Shown: positions 11,899 to 24,104 of the stretch, in pieces
How positions within the stretch are numbered: position 1 is the stretch's first letter
How the letters are laid out: every line of letters starts with the position of its first letter
The notes under the pieces: model-generated
What the model was told of the DNA's origin: nothing
Seen by the model: only the letters and a program-made list of their open reading frames with translations
Database searches by the model: none
NCBI GenBank assembly: GCA_037349315.1
Contig: JBAIAC010000059.1
Location: forward strand, 28,304,501-28,368,500
Reading direction: 5' to 3'
From: Chelydra serpentina
Lineage: Eukaryota; Chordata; Testudines; Chelydridae
DNA: 64,000 nucleotides
Program-made: the position numbers and the translations under genes

Positions 11899-14800
11899 TG
11901 GGATTTGGGGCCATGGAGCCAGAGGGAAAGCATTGCAGGACCCTGTGGAGAGGCGCAGGAGGTTTTTGAAGCACAGGAGAGGGGATTGGGGTGTCGGGAC
12001 TGAGCAACTAGGGGAGGGGATGGATCGTACGGGTCTGCCAAGGGCCCAGTGTGCTCTTGGCGTATAGCCAGCAGCACTGGCTTGGCAAAGAAATGAAAGG
12101 GAGGAGCCGAGTGCAGAGCGAGAGGCTCCAAGAATCCCAGCAGCAGAAGGGCACAGACAAGAAGGAGACGAGCAAACCCACAGCAGAGCTCTGAGCAGGG
12201 TGGAATACGGGGTAGTGAAGGGGCTGGGAGAACACAGGTTCCCCCCACCGGGTCCTTCACTGTACTGAGTCCTTTGTTTAGACTGAAAGAGGCCATGGGG
12301 CTGACTGGGATGGATAAAGGCAAGTGTGCCCCTGCCCCCGCCTGCCCTTTGGCAACTGCCCCAGGTTTTCACTTTAATAATTTGGGGCATCTACCCCTGA
12401 CGCTCTGCAAAGCCACTCCCTGACCCGCTCAGCAAAGGGGTTTGCCTGCTACAAGGATAGACACCTGGCGCTACAGGCCCACAACGCGCCGCGCTGCCCG
12501 CCTCCTGCCCCCGACTGTGCGACAGAAAGGGCTCCTCTGGTCCGCCCAGCAATTATCGATTGTGTTCACACTTAGGCGCCTGCTCAACAACCTTCTGTCT
12601 GCGAGGAGCAGATGGAAATGGCAGCATGCTGCTAATTGTGCCCTTTCCTAAGGGGCGTCAAACAGGCCCTTGCGTCAGCACTGACCAGTTCCATGGCAAT
12701 CTACACCGCCAGGGATCTGACCGGCTTCCCAGCACCTCCAACGGGCTGGAAATCTGGGAGCTGCCCAGAAAGAGGACAAAGATTCAAACACCTCGCAGAG
12801 CCGACGTTCTGGGTCCCCCAGACCGGAATGTGACGGTGGAAAGTGCTGCTACTGTAGGGCTGGTGAAAAAGACCTGGCGAGGATGTCACGGTACTAAAGA
12901 TTTATTATGGTTAATAGGAAAAATACGTGAGGCCCAAAGCAAACCTAGTTTTGTGAGATTCCCTGAAGAGCAAGGAGTGAGTCACAGAGGCACCTGACCA
13001 GCATGGACGTGAATGAAAGCGGTTAAGGACAGCAGCTGCACAGACAGCGATGAAATGGTGCTACTAGAGAACGCCGGGGCTTTCTCCAGATCTGCGGAAG
13101 TCACAAAAGCCCAGCTAAAAGCGATGGCTGCTGGAATGGAAGGTGACTGGAGTGCATTCAGGCAAGGAAAAGTCATGCAAAAACACTGGCAAGTCCCCAT
13201 TGCTGAAGGGACTGAAGCAAGCCACAGAGTCTTCACCCTCCCCCCGCCATGGGCACCGAAAATGTGCAGGAAGGAAAGCTGCTAATGCAGAAATTATACC
13301 AAGCGTAATAAAAGCCGTTGCTTTGCACAGGTCTGCAGCTCTGAGCCACACAGATCCAGGCCCATCATTAGACTGCAGGTGACAGGAACAGTGTTTCTGA
13401 CAGCAGGGAGCTTTTGATTGATAGTCGGCACTAACAATGCCTCCGAAACAAATAAGTCACGTTCAAGCCAAACACCTACTAATCTCCTGTTAGGCACAGA
13501 TACTGTGAGACAGACACTCAACACTCCTGCCCTGCACATTTCAAACCCCGGCGTCCACGTGCCAACAAATGTGCGTCAGGCTGTGAAGGTGAATGGCTTA
13601 TAGGTGATGGGCCCTGGATGAATCACTGGGGGGGGGGGCGGGGGCTTGTGGCTTTTATTGATCCTTTGGGATGGATAAAGGGCTTTTTCTGCTTGGTTTT
13701 TACACTAGAAATTCAGGACTAAGCCTGGAAGACTCCCCAGTGATTAGAAATCTAGTAACATGGTGGCCACCAGAGGAGCCCAGGGAGTGAAAGCTGAGCA
13801 AGCACCTGAACCAAAGACCATTGGTGTTGTTCCACTGACCTCAAATGGGCTTTGCTCAGGCCCTAAGAGAGAGGCAAAGGAGGGACTTCGAGTTAGATGG
13901 TTTCAGATTCTTTTGGGTTGGTTTGATTATATTAACTCCAATGTCTAATTATCACTGTGGAGAGGATGACTTTGGTAAAGCCTGAGCACCTTCTCCCCTT
14001 TAATTATGGCACAAGAACGAGGCACCCGTCCTAAGTCCACATCCTCCAAGATCCCCAACAAGACCAGAGTTGGCATTCCTGATATTTTATTTATCCACTG
14101 TGAAGAAGCAGAAAAGGGCATCGGCCCAATTTCCTGTAACTCCTTTGCAGGTCCGTTAAGCACAATGGTGCAGAAGAACTAGAAAGCGGATTGAAAAATG
14201 CCACCCGTCAGCCTGCTGTAAACACTCAGCCACATCCAGTTATGGGCCTGGAAGCATGTTTGGAGCTGAGCACAGATTCGCTGGCATCTGCTCAGCATGG
14301 GGAGGCACTGGGGAGCTGGTTACTGCTCCCTGATTTTCAGAGTGCATCCGCGCCACTCTTCGCCTGGGACGGGCTGCTGTAACCTACACCAGCTGAGCAT
14401 AGCCACAGCGCAACACACCCTGGCCACTGCCCCTCCCAACCCCGACCTGCCCCCTACGCTGGGGCTAAGTGGTGGTGCAGGGGTTCCGTTATGCCCTGCC
14501 GGAGGGATTCTCAGCGGACGAGATCTGGCCGCTTGCCGGTCCCTTGAATGTATTATATTGGGGTTCTTTGCAGCTCCAGCTGAGATTACAAAACCTGCTG
14601 TTTTCACAGAGCATGCCGACGTTTTCAAGAACTGAATAGTCTTTCAGGTAAACATTCCTCTCGTCTCGATCCAGCAGCCACCCCTGCCATCGGCACACCA
14701 AGAAAAATACCACTTGCAAACTGAAATTGCCTCCAGCAGGAATTAGACCACGCAGTAAAAGCAGGGATTGTCACTAGCATGACAGGAGCTACAAACAGTC

Positions 14801-14924
14801 ATTTACAAACTGTTATTTACCAGTTAGAGAAAAAGCCCCAAACAGGCAAACTCAGTCTGTCTGGACCCTCAGCAGCGTAGGTGAGCAACACAATGGCCAT
14901 ATTACGCCCGACTTTGAAGACAAT
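11899..14924. other. Intergenic, nothing recognised
   Basis: Three kb of sequence with a G run at 13629-13639. Frames such as 12560-12997 lack domain content, and I do not consider them genes. Confidence 0.4.
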
Positions 14925-15000
14925 GGGCCAGATCCTCAGCTGGTGCAGATCAGCATGGCTGTGCTGAGCATCTGGCACATTACACCTACACTAACTGGCT
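14925..15000. repeat. Palindromic short repeat, partial copy
   Basis: The stretch gggccagatcctcagctggt ... gctgagcatctggcac belongs to the same foldback family as 16114-16205 and 22211-22295. The arms pair imperfectly. Confidence 0.5.
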
Positions 15001-16113
15001 CGTGACTTCGGAGCGCTGGATGTGAGGCCAGAGTATTAAGCAATTCAACTCTCTGAAGTGTCATCATGAGTCTATTTTCGACTGACTTTAACCAGGACAA
15101 ATTCCTTTGTCCCACCTTTTGGCATCAGTTCAGCATAACAGAAATTCCAGTACCAGACTGATGAGACACATGAAAGACTCAACAGAGCTGCAGTCACTTG
15201 ATGCCATCCAAATATTTGGGGGAAACTCTAGAAATCACCTGCCAAAGGGGCACATCTTAGGCCAAGGAAAAGTGTGATCTGCATTCCAGATGTTGCGTTG
15301 TTGCAAGTGGGATCAAACTACCATCACTACGATCAAGAACAAGGAACGACCACAGGACTATTCAGAGCTAGAGACAATACTTGGTCTGTTTGGCCTAACC
15401 TGCCCAGGTCTCTAAAAATAGAAGAAACTCGTGCTCAAAGGTATCAGAAAAGAAGTAGGTCCAGGGCTTATGTACTTTGATCCAAAAGAACAGCTGATGC
15501 TACAAGCAGATGTATTTAAGAATGAACTTATTCTGCTCTTCCAGAAGGGCCACCCCTCTGTTACGCAACCAATTCATACACCCCAACAGGGGAACATTAT
15601 GCACAAACAGCAAAGGAGCTACAAGCAATGGTATTTGGCTACAAGCACTGGTATTTGGCTACAAGCACTTTCATCGATATATGTATTGATCCCCATGTTA
15701 GAGTTAAATCCAGCCATGAATTCACTGCAGGATTCTCCAATGGCAGATGCGACAGCCACGCTGTGTATCGTCCACGGAGAGAGAGGCATGTTGACAAGCT
15801 GTTAAAAAAACCAAAAATCCATCACTGATAACACCAGCGAAAGAATGAACACGCAGGACCACATGGGAAATTCTGAAGTGCTAGGAAGTGATCGGAAAGT
15901 GACAGAGGCAACACTAAAGGGGAAGAACAAAATAAAACTTTGGAATTAGCAGTAGGGGGTAGACTGCTAGATATTGAAAAAGGAATGTCCCTGCTTCATT
16001 GCCAAATAATGGAAACAGTAACAGAAGAAGTCTCATTTTTTGAATGGTGTAATCTTTAAAAGCAAGAAAAAATAAAATCATTTCCTAGCGGTTCTTGCTC
16101 TCTGAAGATGTAG

Positions 16114-16205
16114 GGGCAAATCCTCCGCTGGTGTACACTGGTGTAACTTTACTGAAATCAATGACACTATGCTGATTTGCACCAGCTGGGCATCTGGCCC
16201 ATCGA
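16114..16205. repeat. Palindromic (foldback) short repeat
   Basis: The left arm (gctggtgtacactggtgtaa) pairs imperfectly with the right arm (gctgatttgcaccagctggg). The ends are 'gggcaaatcctcc' and 'ggcatctggccc'. It is a short MITE-like foldback family with other copies at 14925 and 22211. I could not place a target duplication. Confidence 0.55.
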
Positions 16206-17393
16206 TGTCAGTGGATTACTGATTTTATGTGTATAAAACCAGCATAAAACCAGGAAGGAATTCTCCTAGCTGTGAAGATCTGAGCAGTTAGGTACCCGTA
16301 AAGGGATGTCTCATGTCATGAGTTCCCCCTCACTCAATGACTAGGTTGCCTCTCCTTGTTCCCTGATGAGTTCCTTCCAAAGCAAGAGGCAAAAATAATC
16401 CCACCAGCCAATTAGCAAAACTAATAGGCAGAAACTCCAGAGCCCAAGGTCTGTGGGGAGGAGGGGAGAGCAGTAATCCACTGGGAGGAGAACAAAAATT
16501 ACAGACAAGTGATTTCCTGTTCTCCAAAGATACCATCTCATTTGATTCTCTTCTTGAATACTAAACCACACTGTACCAGATACTGCAATGGGAACTAATA
16601 ATAGAGTAAAACAAGGGATATATGTGCCTTGAAAGGTAATAGATTTTTAACACGGAAGAATAAGATATCTCCTAAAAATGCAACTACTGGACAATTTCAA
16701 GAGATATCCTAATTAAATAAAACTCCAGGGGGCAGGAGCATCATGGTGCGCCCAACCTTGAAGGCAGTTTAAGCACTGATAAATCAAGCCTGGATTGTTG
16801 CCGAAAAGCCAAGCCTAAACAGTGATGCTTGGTAAATGAATGCAGAGTAAACCAGGTGGCTGCACTGCAAATCTGAACAGAGACAGATTTGACAACGGTT
16901 ACTGAAACTGCTCTTCTGTGAATGGAAGGACCCTAGACAGGTCGTAGCAGCAAATCCAAAGAGCCATTTAGCTACAGTTTTCTTGGGAACAGGAGAACCT
17001 ATTGTACTGCTGTCAAAGCCAGCCTCTCCCTGGATTAGCCCACCAATCAAAGCAGTGTCCGGGGGGGTGGCCCTTGTCCCATACTAGTTGCTACTTGGAG
17101 CCACAGGTGAGAGTCGGGTGTAAAGTGAAGACCAATGAAAAAGAACCTCTCAAAAAGTGCAACTGTCTTGACTTTCAGAAGTACTACCTCTCCTTCTACA
17201 CCCCATATTCCCCTAGAAGGCAGCTATGCAGGGAAATGCCTATCGCTAGCATGCTAAGTCTTCTTTGGCGGACCGGGAGGAGGAGACCTCCTGGTCCAAA
17301 GGCTGGAAAGGCACTGCACCAGCATATTGTGGAATATGGAAGACTTGACCAGGCACAAAAGATGGCAACCTACCCATTACAGCTAATCATAGA
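16206..17393. other. Intergenic, nothing recognised
   Basis: A/T-richer sequence without exon-like frames or recognised repeats. Confidence 0.4.
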
Positions 17394-18120
17394 ATCATAG
17401 AATCATAGAATCTCAGGGTTGGAAGGGACCTCAGGAGGTCATCTAGTCCAACCCCCTGCTCAAAGCAGGACCAACCCCAACTAGATCATCCCAGCCAGGG
17501 CTTTGTCAAGCCTGACCTTAAAAACCTCTAAGGAAGGAGATTCCACCACCTCCCTAGGTAACCCATTCCAGTGCTTCACCACCCTACTAGTGAAAAAGTT
17601 TTTCCTAATATCCAACCTAAACCTCCCCCTCTGCAACTTGAGACCATTACTCCTTGTTCTGTCATCTTCTACCACTGAGAACAGTCTAGATCCATCCTCT
17701 TTGGAACCCCCTTTTAGGTAGTTGAAAGCAGCTATCAAATCCCCCCTCACTCTTCTCTTCTGCAGGCTAAACAATCTCAGTTCCCTCAGCCTCTCCTCAT
17801 AAGTCATGTGCTCCAGCCCCCTAATCATTTTTGTTGCCCTCCGTTGGACTCTTTCCAATTTATCCACATCCTTCTTGTAGTGTGGGGCCCAAAACTGGAC
17901 ACAGTACTCCAAATGAGGCCTCACCAGTGCCGAATAGAGGGGAATAATCACGTCCCTCGATCTGCTGGAAATGCCCCTACTTATGCAGCCCAAAATGCCA
18001 TTAGCCTTCTTGGCAACAAGGGCACACTGTTGACTCATATTCAGCTTTTCGTCCACTGTAACCCCTAGGTCCTTTTCTGCAGAACTGCTGCCCAGCCATT
18101 CGGTCCCTAGTCTGTAGCAG
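17394..18120 (-). mobile_element. CR1 LINE, 5'-truncated, RT C-terminus open
   Basis: Best-preserved CR1 coding fragment in the window. The minus-strand frame 17481-18188 stays open and encodes the C-terminal end of the CR1 polyprotein. It contains [20 protein letters not shown] and [20 protein letters not shown], then a [17 protein letters not shown] motif and a stop. The 3' end at 17394-17425 is the repeated 'atcatagaa' tail. The endonuclease and catalytic RT core are missing, so the copy cannot be autonomous. A nearly identical copy lies at 61407-61835. Confidence 0.95.
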
Positions 18121-18180
18121 TGCAGTTCCCAGTCACTGAGAAGTTCCCAGTCACTAATGAAGTTCCCAGTCACTGAGACC
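18119..18180. repeat. Three-copy ~20-bp tandem repeat
   Basis: Three copies of gttcccagtcact begin at about 18125, 18144 and 18166, joined by gagaa/aatgaa linkers. They sit exactly at the 5' junction of the truncated CR1. Confidence 0.75.
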
Positions 18181-18595
18181 TTTTGCACCCTGGGTCTTTG
18201 ACTTCAACAGCCAAGAGAGTGAGAGGTCTCTCTTAAAAAGCCTTACACACAGGCATTCACACATCATTAAGAGCCCACAGCCACAAGAGAACGCACAAGA
18301 AGCTGTGGCGTCAGCGTCAGGTACAACAGCCAGTCATATACATAATATATACTTCAAGTACATAAAAGGTTGTTACAAGGAGGAGGAAGAAAAATTGTTC
18401 TCCTTAACTTCTGAGGATAGGACAAGAAGCAATGGGCTTTCATTACCGCAAGGGAGGTTTAGGTTGGACATTAGGAAAAACTTCCTGTCAGAATGTTAAG
18501 CACTGGAATAAATCGCCTAGGGAGGTTGTGGAATCTCCATCGTTGGAGATTTCTAAGAGCAGATTAGACAAACACCTGTCGGGGATGGCCTACAT

Positions 18596-18928
18596 CAGCG
18601 GTGTCCAATACGTTCGCCACTAGCCACATGTGGCTAATAGGCTATTGAATTGTGGCTAATGCTTGTGGCTTTTTTATAATGTGGCTAATAATCATAGAAT
18701 ATCAAGGTTGGAAGGGACCTTAGGAGGTCATCTAGTCCAACCCCCTGCTCAAAGCAGGACCAATCCCCAATTTTTGCCCCAGATCCCTAAATGGCCCCCT
18801 CAAGGAGTGAATTCACAACCGTGGGTTTAGCAGGCCAATGCTCAAACCACTGAGCTATCCCTCCCCCTAATAAGAAAAATTCAAAACCACAAGTGTGGCT
18901 AGCATCGAATTTGTATTGGACAACGCTG
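18596..18928. mobile_element. Non-autonomous hAT-like element inside CR1
   Basis: Terminal inverted repeats are cagcggtgtccaatac and, read inverted from the right end, ccagcgttgtccaatac. The flanking 8-mers are gcctacat (18588-18595) and gtctagat (18929-18936), 6 of 8 identical. The host CR1 is continuous across the join. The inner subterminal phrase agccacatgtggcta resembles mammalian hAT-Charlie MER elements. It carries a SINE insertion at 18692-18866. Confidence 0.85.
18692..18866 (-). mobile_element. tRNA-derived SINE inside the hAT element
   Basis: Inverted full-length copy of the turtle SINE family (CR1-like tail left, B box at about 18800, A box at about 18850). It is flanked by a 7-bp direct repeat ctaataa (18685-18691 and 18867-18873), which is the target duplication. 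Confidence 0.93.
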
Positions 18929-19327
18929 GTCTAGATAATACTGAGTCCTGCCATGAGTGCAGGGGTCTGGACTAGATGATCTCTCAAGGTCCCTTCCAGT
19001 CCTACGATTCTATATGCATACTGGTGTCAAGGGTAAACTCCAGAGGAGAGGGAGCTCAAAGGCACAAAGCCCAAGCGCATTAACAGGACAGTGTACTGCA
19101 GGACTAATCTCAGTGCCAAAGAGCTGCAATGAGTTCAGAGAAGTGTCTCATTGCTGCACCCACAGAAGGATGCTCCATAGAGGAGATAGGCCCAAGGCCC
19201 TGAGGGCACCAGTGACGCAGGCAGCCAGTCAGTCTTTGCCTAGGCCCTCTGGAAGGAGCAGTAGCACAGGAATCAAAGTTCTGATAGCACCAACATCACC
19301 AATGGACATGGCCTTGAACACCCAGTT

Positions 19328-19440
<113 letters not shown>

Positions 19441-19771
19441 ACTCCTCAAGGAACCAGTACAAGATACAGGGCTAAAGTAGCACAACACTGCTGAAGCATC
19501 ACCAAAAGCCAGACCGCCAGAGCTGGGAAGTCCCCAGGCAGCCCCTTTACCGAAGGCAGTCTGAAAAGAATTGGCCATGGAACACTGAGGAGCAGACCAC
19601 ACGCTGCAGGAGGGGACGGTAGAAGTTGGCCATACCTCAGCGCTTCAAAGCTCAGGCAGTTCTGGCTTTCTCTCATGCTGGCAGCATGAGCCCAAGGGTG
19701 GCAATCCACTGAGATGGGTTATTTGGCCATAATAGGTGTTCCATGTGCATTGAGAAGCTCTCCAACTGGGT

Positions 19772-19896
19772 TCATAGACTCAGAGACTTTAAGGCCAGAA
19801 GGTATCATCACAATCATCTAATCTGACTGCCTGCACATTGCAGGCCGCAGATCCTCACCCACCCACTCCTGTAGTAGGCCCATAACCTCTGGCTGA
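19772..19896 (-). mobile_element. CR1 LINE 3' fragment
   Basis: Inverted CR1 3' end: tcatagactcagagacttta, then ctgcacattgcaggccgcag and cacccacccactcctg. It is diverged and short. Confidence 0.85.
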
Positions 19897-20740
19897 TGGG
19901 CATGCAGAAAGGCGAGAAAAGAAACTGTGACCTATTCCTTTGGTTTGGTACATGTCAGCAAGTGACCAGCTTGTCCAATATGCTTTAAGATATCTGAAAA
20001 ATACAAGTGAGCCAATGATACCTCATGGAATGCCAACAAGATCATGGCAGACCATTGACGGTTGTTTGCTTCCTTGTGTGGAACGACAGACTCGATATGA
20101 ATGTTGTGCATTATTACACTAACTTCTCAGAACTGGAAATCCTGAACACCACTAAAAGTACCACAAACTGAGGGCCATACTCACTAGAGACGGAATCCCT
20201 GAAACGGTTATCTTAGACAACGGCTTTTGTTCTTCCTCAGCGGAATCTACAAACTTTGCCAGTGCATGAGATGGTAAACACAGCACAGTTAATCTGTGTT
20301 ATCCACAAAGCAACAGTCTTGCTAAGGAACCAGTCCAAAGGACAGAACGTATACTGGTCAAAGCTAAGGTTGATGGCAAAGGTTCCACAACCTCTATCAG
20401 AATTCACGTATTGTCTTTAAAGTGTGATTCTACTCTGAAAAGTGACACTATAGAAATGGCACCATGACGTGCTACATCTGTCGCCTCTCAATGATTCCAG
20501 GTCAAATGTACTTAGTATCCAAGTAAAGAGAAGCCAGCCATTAAACTCCCCCTAGGCTCTGAAAACTAAATTTAATTCTTTCCTTCTTCTACATCATCAC
20601 CAGCTAGAGAGTTTCTGCAGGCCAGCGTAGACCCTTGTTGACATCTCTGCAGCCCGCTGTCTTCAGATGATGCCCTCAGCGACACTGGTGAAACCCCTTC
20701 GCCTTCAGTGGGGTTGCACATGCGGAAATGACTGGAACGG
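19897..20740. other. Intergenic, nothing recognised
   Basis: No exon-like frame or identifiable repeat is visible. Confidence 0.4.
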
Positions 20741-21025
20741 AGGCATGGCTACACTGCAATCAGGAGATGTGACTGCAGCATGTGGAGACAGACCTGAGTG
20801 AGCTTTGATCTAGCTCCAGTTACAAGAACAGGAAAGCTAGTGCAGCACAGGCAGCTGCCTGGGCTAGGCCCACCTGCCCAGGACCCCGGGTACACACTCC
20901 ATTCCGCCGCAGATTCACTGCTATCGTTACTCGAGCTAGCTTTGATCTAGCTCCATCAACGCTCGCTTGGGCATGTCTATACGTGCTGCAATCACACCCC
21001 TGACTGCAGTGCAGACAGACCCTGA
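20741..21025. mobile_element. Putative MITE with 'gtctacac' type termini
   Basis: The left end (ggcatggctacactgcaat) and the inverted right end (gggtctgtctgcactgcagt) form imperfect terminal repeats of the kind seen more cleanly at 49024-49398. Internal duplicates (gctttgatctagctcca at 20804 and 20940) add support. The target duplication is not resolved. Confidence 0.55.
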
Positions 21026-21471
21026 GTACGCAATGCTGCTGATGGTGTCCGTGCAGAAGGAACAGAATCCAGGTCACTCTCCTGGAGCTGTGCTGACACC
21101 GCAGGGCTAGGCGGGGTGAAAAACAGCCAACATGTATTTTTCTCAATAAAGCAACCAGATATTATGAATTATATTCACGTGCCCCAAAATGTGCTGGGTC
21201 TCTGAAAACACTCAGGGAGTAGATCTGCTGAGCAACCCCCTGCCGGTCCTGCAGACTCACTTTTCAGAGTGGAATCACACTTCAAATCACCAGTCCATGT
21301 GCCAGCTCCTTTTCTCAGCACACAGAAATGGCTGAAATAGCAACTCTCCGAACTTGCTGAGAAGATCCCTATGAGCAAACCAGGAGCTGATAAAAAGCCC
21401 CGGGCCAATGTTCCCAAACCTTGCATCTCCTATTGCACATACAATTTGTGAATCGCTATGACAACACGCAC

Positions 21472-22013
21472 TAGGGTGACCAGATTGTGGAAGTCAGTAG
21501 AGGGAATTTGGATGCAGGCCTCTATATGAGCAAGAGTCAGGCTAACTCTAGCTGTAATACCGCGAGATTTGTAGAAGCGGGGCTCACGTCAGAAGCGGGT
21601 GAAAAGGCAGCAGAGTAGAGTCAGTGTGACCCAACCTTGAGATAGCTATGTTTTGAGAACAGAAGTGAGAAAATACAGGAATGGGCAAGACATAATATAA
21701 ACAAACTGTTGATCATTACTGTATGTAACAAAAAGTATAAATGCGTGCCTTAATTGTTTATCTTTTGAGAGACCTGCCTAGGAGGGGGAAACCCTGTGTC
21801 CTAGTGCACTCTCTCCCTCAATTTCAATTGCTTGAGTTAATAAATGTATCTGCCTTGCTGCACCCAAAGAAAGAGCGAGAACTCTGTTTTTCTCCGACAA
21901 GATGTCCCGATTTTATAGGGACAGTCCCGATTTTGGGGTCTTTTTCTTATATAGGCTCCTATTACCCTCCACCCCCTGTCCCGATTTTTCATACTTGCTG
22001 TCTGGTCACCCTA
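21472..22013. mobile_element. TAGGGTGACCA MITE (copy 1) interrupted by a solo LTR
   Basis: Terminal repeats are tagggtgaccaga (left) and tctggtcacccta (right). The flanks are a perfect 8-bp duplication acacgcac (21464-21471 and 22014-22021). The 8-bp duplication and TIRs suggest hAT-type mobilisation. Removing the LTR at 21486-21899 plus one agat copy restores a ~124-bp element like those at 31056, 33988 and 54053. Confidence 0.9.
21486..21899 (+). mobile_element. Solo LTR of an endogenous retrovirus-like element
   Basis: It starts TGTGG and ends CGACA, with a 4-bp target duplication agat (21482-21485 and 21900-21903) inside the MITE. TATAAA lies at 21736-21741 and AATAAA at 21839-21844, in the spacing expected of an LTR promoter and polyadenylation signal. 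Length is 414 bp. No internal gag/pol/env remains, so it is the product of LTR-LTR recombination. Confidence 0.85.
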
Positions 22014-22210
22014 ACACGCACTGTGCCAGCCACATGAATGTCACCTACTAGAACAGCACAGACACCTCTACCAGGGAAGCCAGAGTACCAAATATGGCCC
22101 AAGATTGAAACCCAAGAACGTTAGGGATTTGTACATTGCCTCCTATGACCACTGGGCGTAGGTGGATCATTGCCCTGAGACATCGAGACTTCTCACGTAT
22201 ACGTTGCGAG

Positions 22211-22295
22211 CCAGAACCTCAGCTGGGGTAAATCGGTGTAGCTTCATTGATTTCAATGGAACTAGGCCAATTGATACCTTCTGAGGATCAGGTCT
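22211..22295. repeat. Palindromic (foldback) short repeat
   Basis: The arm cctcagctggggtaaatcgg pairs with the right arm ccaattgataccttctgagg around the centre cattgatttcaatgg. It is the same family as 16114-16205. Confidence 0.6.
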
Positions 22296-22299
22296 TGCG

Positions 22300-23460
22300 T
22301 ATGCTTGGATCGTTTCAGTGTAAAGAGCAGAATGGTCATACGAAACCACTTGCCACAGTCAATGCGACCGATTCGTATTTCTCTTCCAGCAGACACTGTA
22401 CATGTGAGAAGGGTTCTCTGAAGGGAGAGGTAACAAAATGTGCTATTCCCTTTTGCAGTGAACCTGCTAGTTTTGTTTACCCTGAACCTTTCAGAATCAT
22501 GCCCTTCTAAAGAGAGACTTCCTCTCTGCTAGGCTGCCTTATGTTTGCAGTCAGCAGGAGCAGATGGAAACAGAAGCTTGCTCCTAACAACTGTGATTAA
22601 AACAAGACACAAAGCAGTGCACGCTGGATATCGGAGAATATGCCGCCGCTTATATACATACAAATCCTATGCTCTATACTGTGACTCAAAGATGCACACA
22701 GTGCTAGGGCTGTGAAGTCTCACTTGGATTCCTGCAGCGTCAGATGAGCTCATGACCAGACCTGCAAATGCTCTCCTGGAATGCAGGCCCAATCCCGACC
22801 CCGGTGCAGATGCAATTGTTGTGCCTGGAACCAGCCTCCCAGATTGGATCCCATTCCTTTTGTGGACCCTCTCTCGACTCCCTCCAGCTAATGCCCTCCA
22901 AGGGAGTGAAAAATAGGCAATCTAATGCCACAAGGGAAGCACAGCACAGGCAGCCAGACTGGAGGGAGCCTGGGGAAGTCAGACTCATGGGGGTAGCACA
23001 GGGCAGCCAGGCAGAAGAGCTGAGGAACAGCAGAAGTAATGGCCCCAACAAAAAAGCAGGAGAAGAAGGAGGGGAAACTGTTATTTCAGCATCCAAATGC
23101 CTTTCTATGGGACTGAAACAAAAATGTGGCCATCTACGAACTTTGTGCTTGTCATTATATTGCACACTGGGGCCAATCAGACCTTCAAAGTGATAGTGGG
23201 TATAGAACTCAGATCTCCTGCTTCAAAAAAGCATAGACTCCTGCTCCTTGAGCTAAAGGGGAATCTCCCTTAGCTAGCAGCAGTAGAGTGCCTCTGACAT
23301 CCAGAAAAACATTTCTGATTTTATTCAGTAGAAAGCAGTGGTGTGCATACATGCCACTCTCTATACATGCAGGTTGTCCCATTCGTACATAGCGGTGTGA
23401 ATGCCACTCTCTTGTATTACTATAGTGTCTTCAATTCCAAAGCACTTCAGACACTATGAA
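22300..23460. other. Intergenic, nothing recognised
   Basis: The overlapping frames around 22740-23193 (141 codons on both strands) have no recognisable domain and no conserved splice structure. Confidence 0.4.
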
Positions 23461-23461
23461 C

Positions 23462-23617
23462 CAGGGGTAGTCAATAGGCGGACCGTGAGCCAAATCCGGA
23501 CTGCCAGAGGCTTTTGAACAGACCATGAAAGCTTTTTATTTACTCATCATCATTATTGTTATTGAGGTGTGAAAAATGTTTCTCTGGAGTCTGGACCTTG
23601 ACCAAAAATGTCCCCTG
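23462..23617. mobile_element. Short hAT-like element with 8-bp TSD
   Basis: It begins caggggtagtcaataggcgg and ends aatgtcccctg. Flanking 8-mers are ctatgaac (23454-23461) and ctataaac (23618-23625), 7 of 8 identical. The length (156 bp) and the cagggg...cccctg termini fit a non-autonomous hAT. Confidence 0.8.
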
Positions 23618-23703
23618 CTATAAACCATTCAGATTGCACCTCTGAACAGAGCCCACCTGTGAGGTGAAAGGTGGGATCCAGCCAGGATACATCACACTCC
23701 AGA

Positions 23704-24104
23704 ATGTGACTCTCACCATTTCCAGACTACTGCACCCCTTTCAGGAATGGAATTTATCTTGCGTACCCCCAAGTTTCACCTCACACTACTTGCTTACACA
23801 ATCAAACATAAACATACAAAAGTGTCCCAGCACACTATTACTGAAAAATCACTGACTTTCTCATTTTTACCATAGAATTATAAAATAAATCAATTGGACT
23901 ATAAATATTGTACTGACATTTCAGTGTATAGTAGATAGAGCAGTATAAACAAGTCATTGTCTGTATGAAATTTTAGTTTGCACTGACTTTGCTAGTGCTT
24001 TTTATGTAGCCTGTTGTAAAACTCGGCAAATATCTAGATACATTGATGTACCCCCGGAAGACCTATGCGTATCCCCAGGGGGTACCCCTGGTTGAGAACC
24101 ACTG
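23704..24104. mobile_element. Non-autonomous hAT-like element
   Basis: The right terminus ggttgagaaccactg is the inverse of the common hAT start cagtggttctcaacc. The left terminus is a decayed version (gtgactctcaccatttccag). The A/T-rich interior has no transposase. The target duplication is not clear. Confidence 0.7.

Larger units (their letters stand above)
18343..19012 (+). mobile_element. CR1 LINE 3' fragment containing nested hAT and SINE
   Basis: The left part (18343-18595) matches the CR1 RT tail and 3'UTR (agattagacaaacacctgtc). The right part (18929-19012) continues it with gtctagataatactgagtcc through to the cctacgattctat end. The interruption is a hAT-type element flanked by 8-bp duplicates. 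Confidence 0.9.

Noticed and set aside
22740..23193. Overlapping 141-codon frames on both strands
   Set aside because: No domain, no start context or splice signals, and no known gene at this syntenic position.
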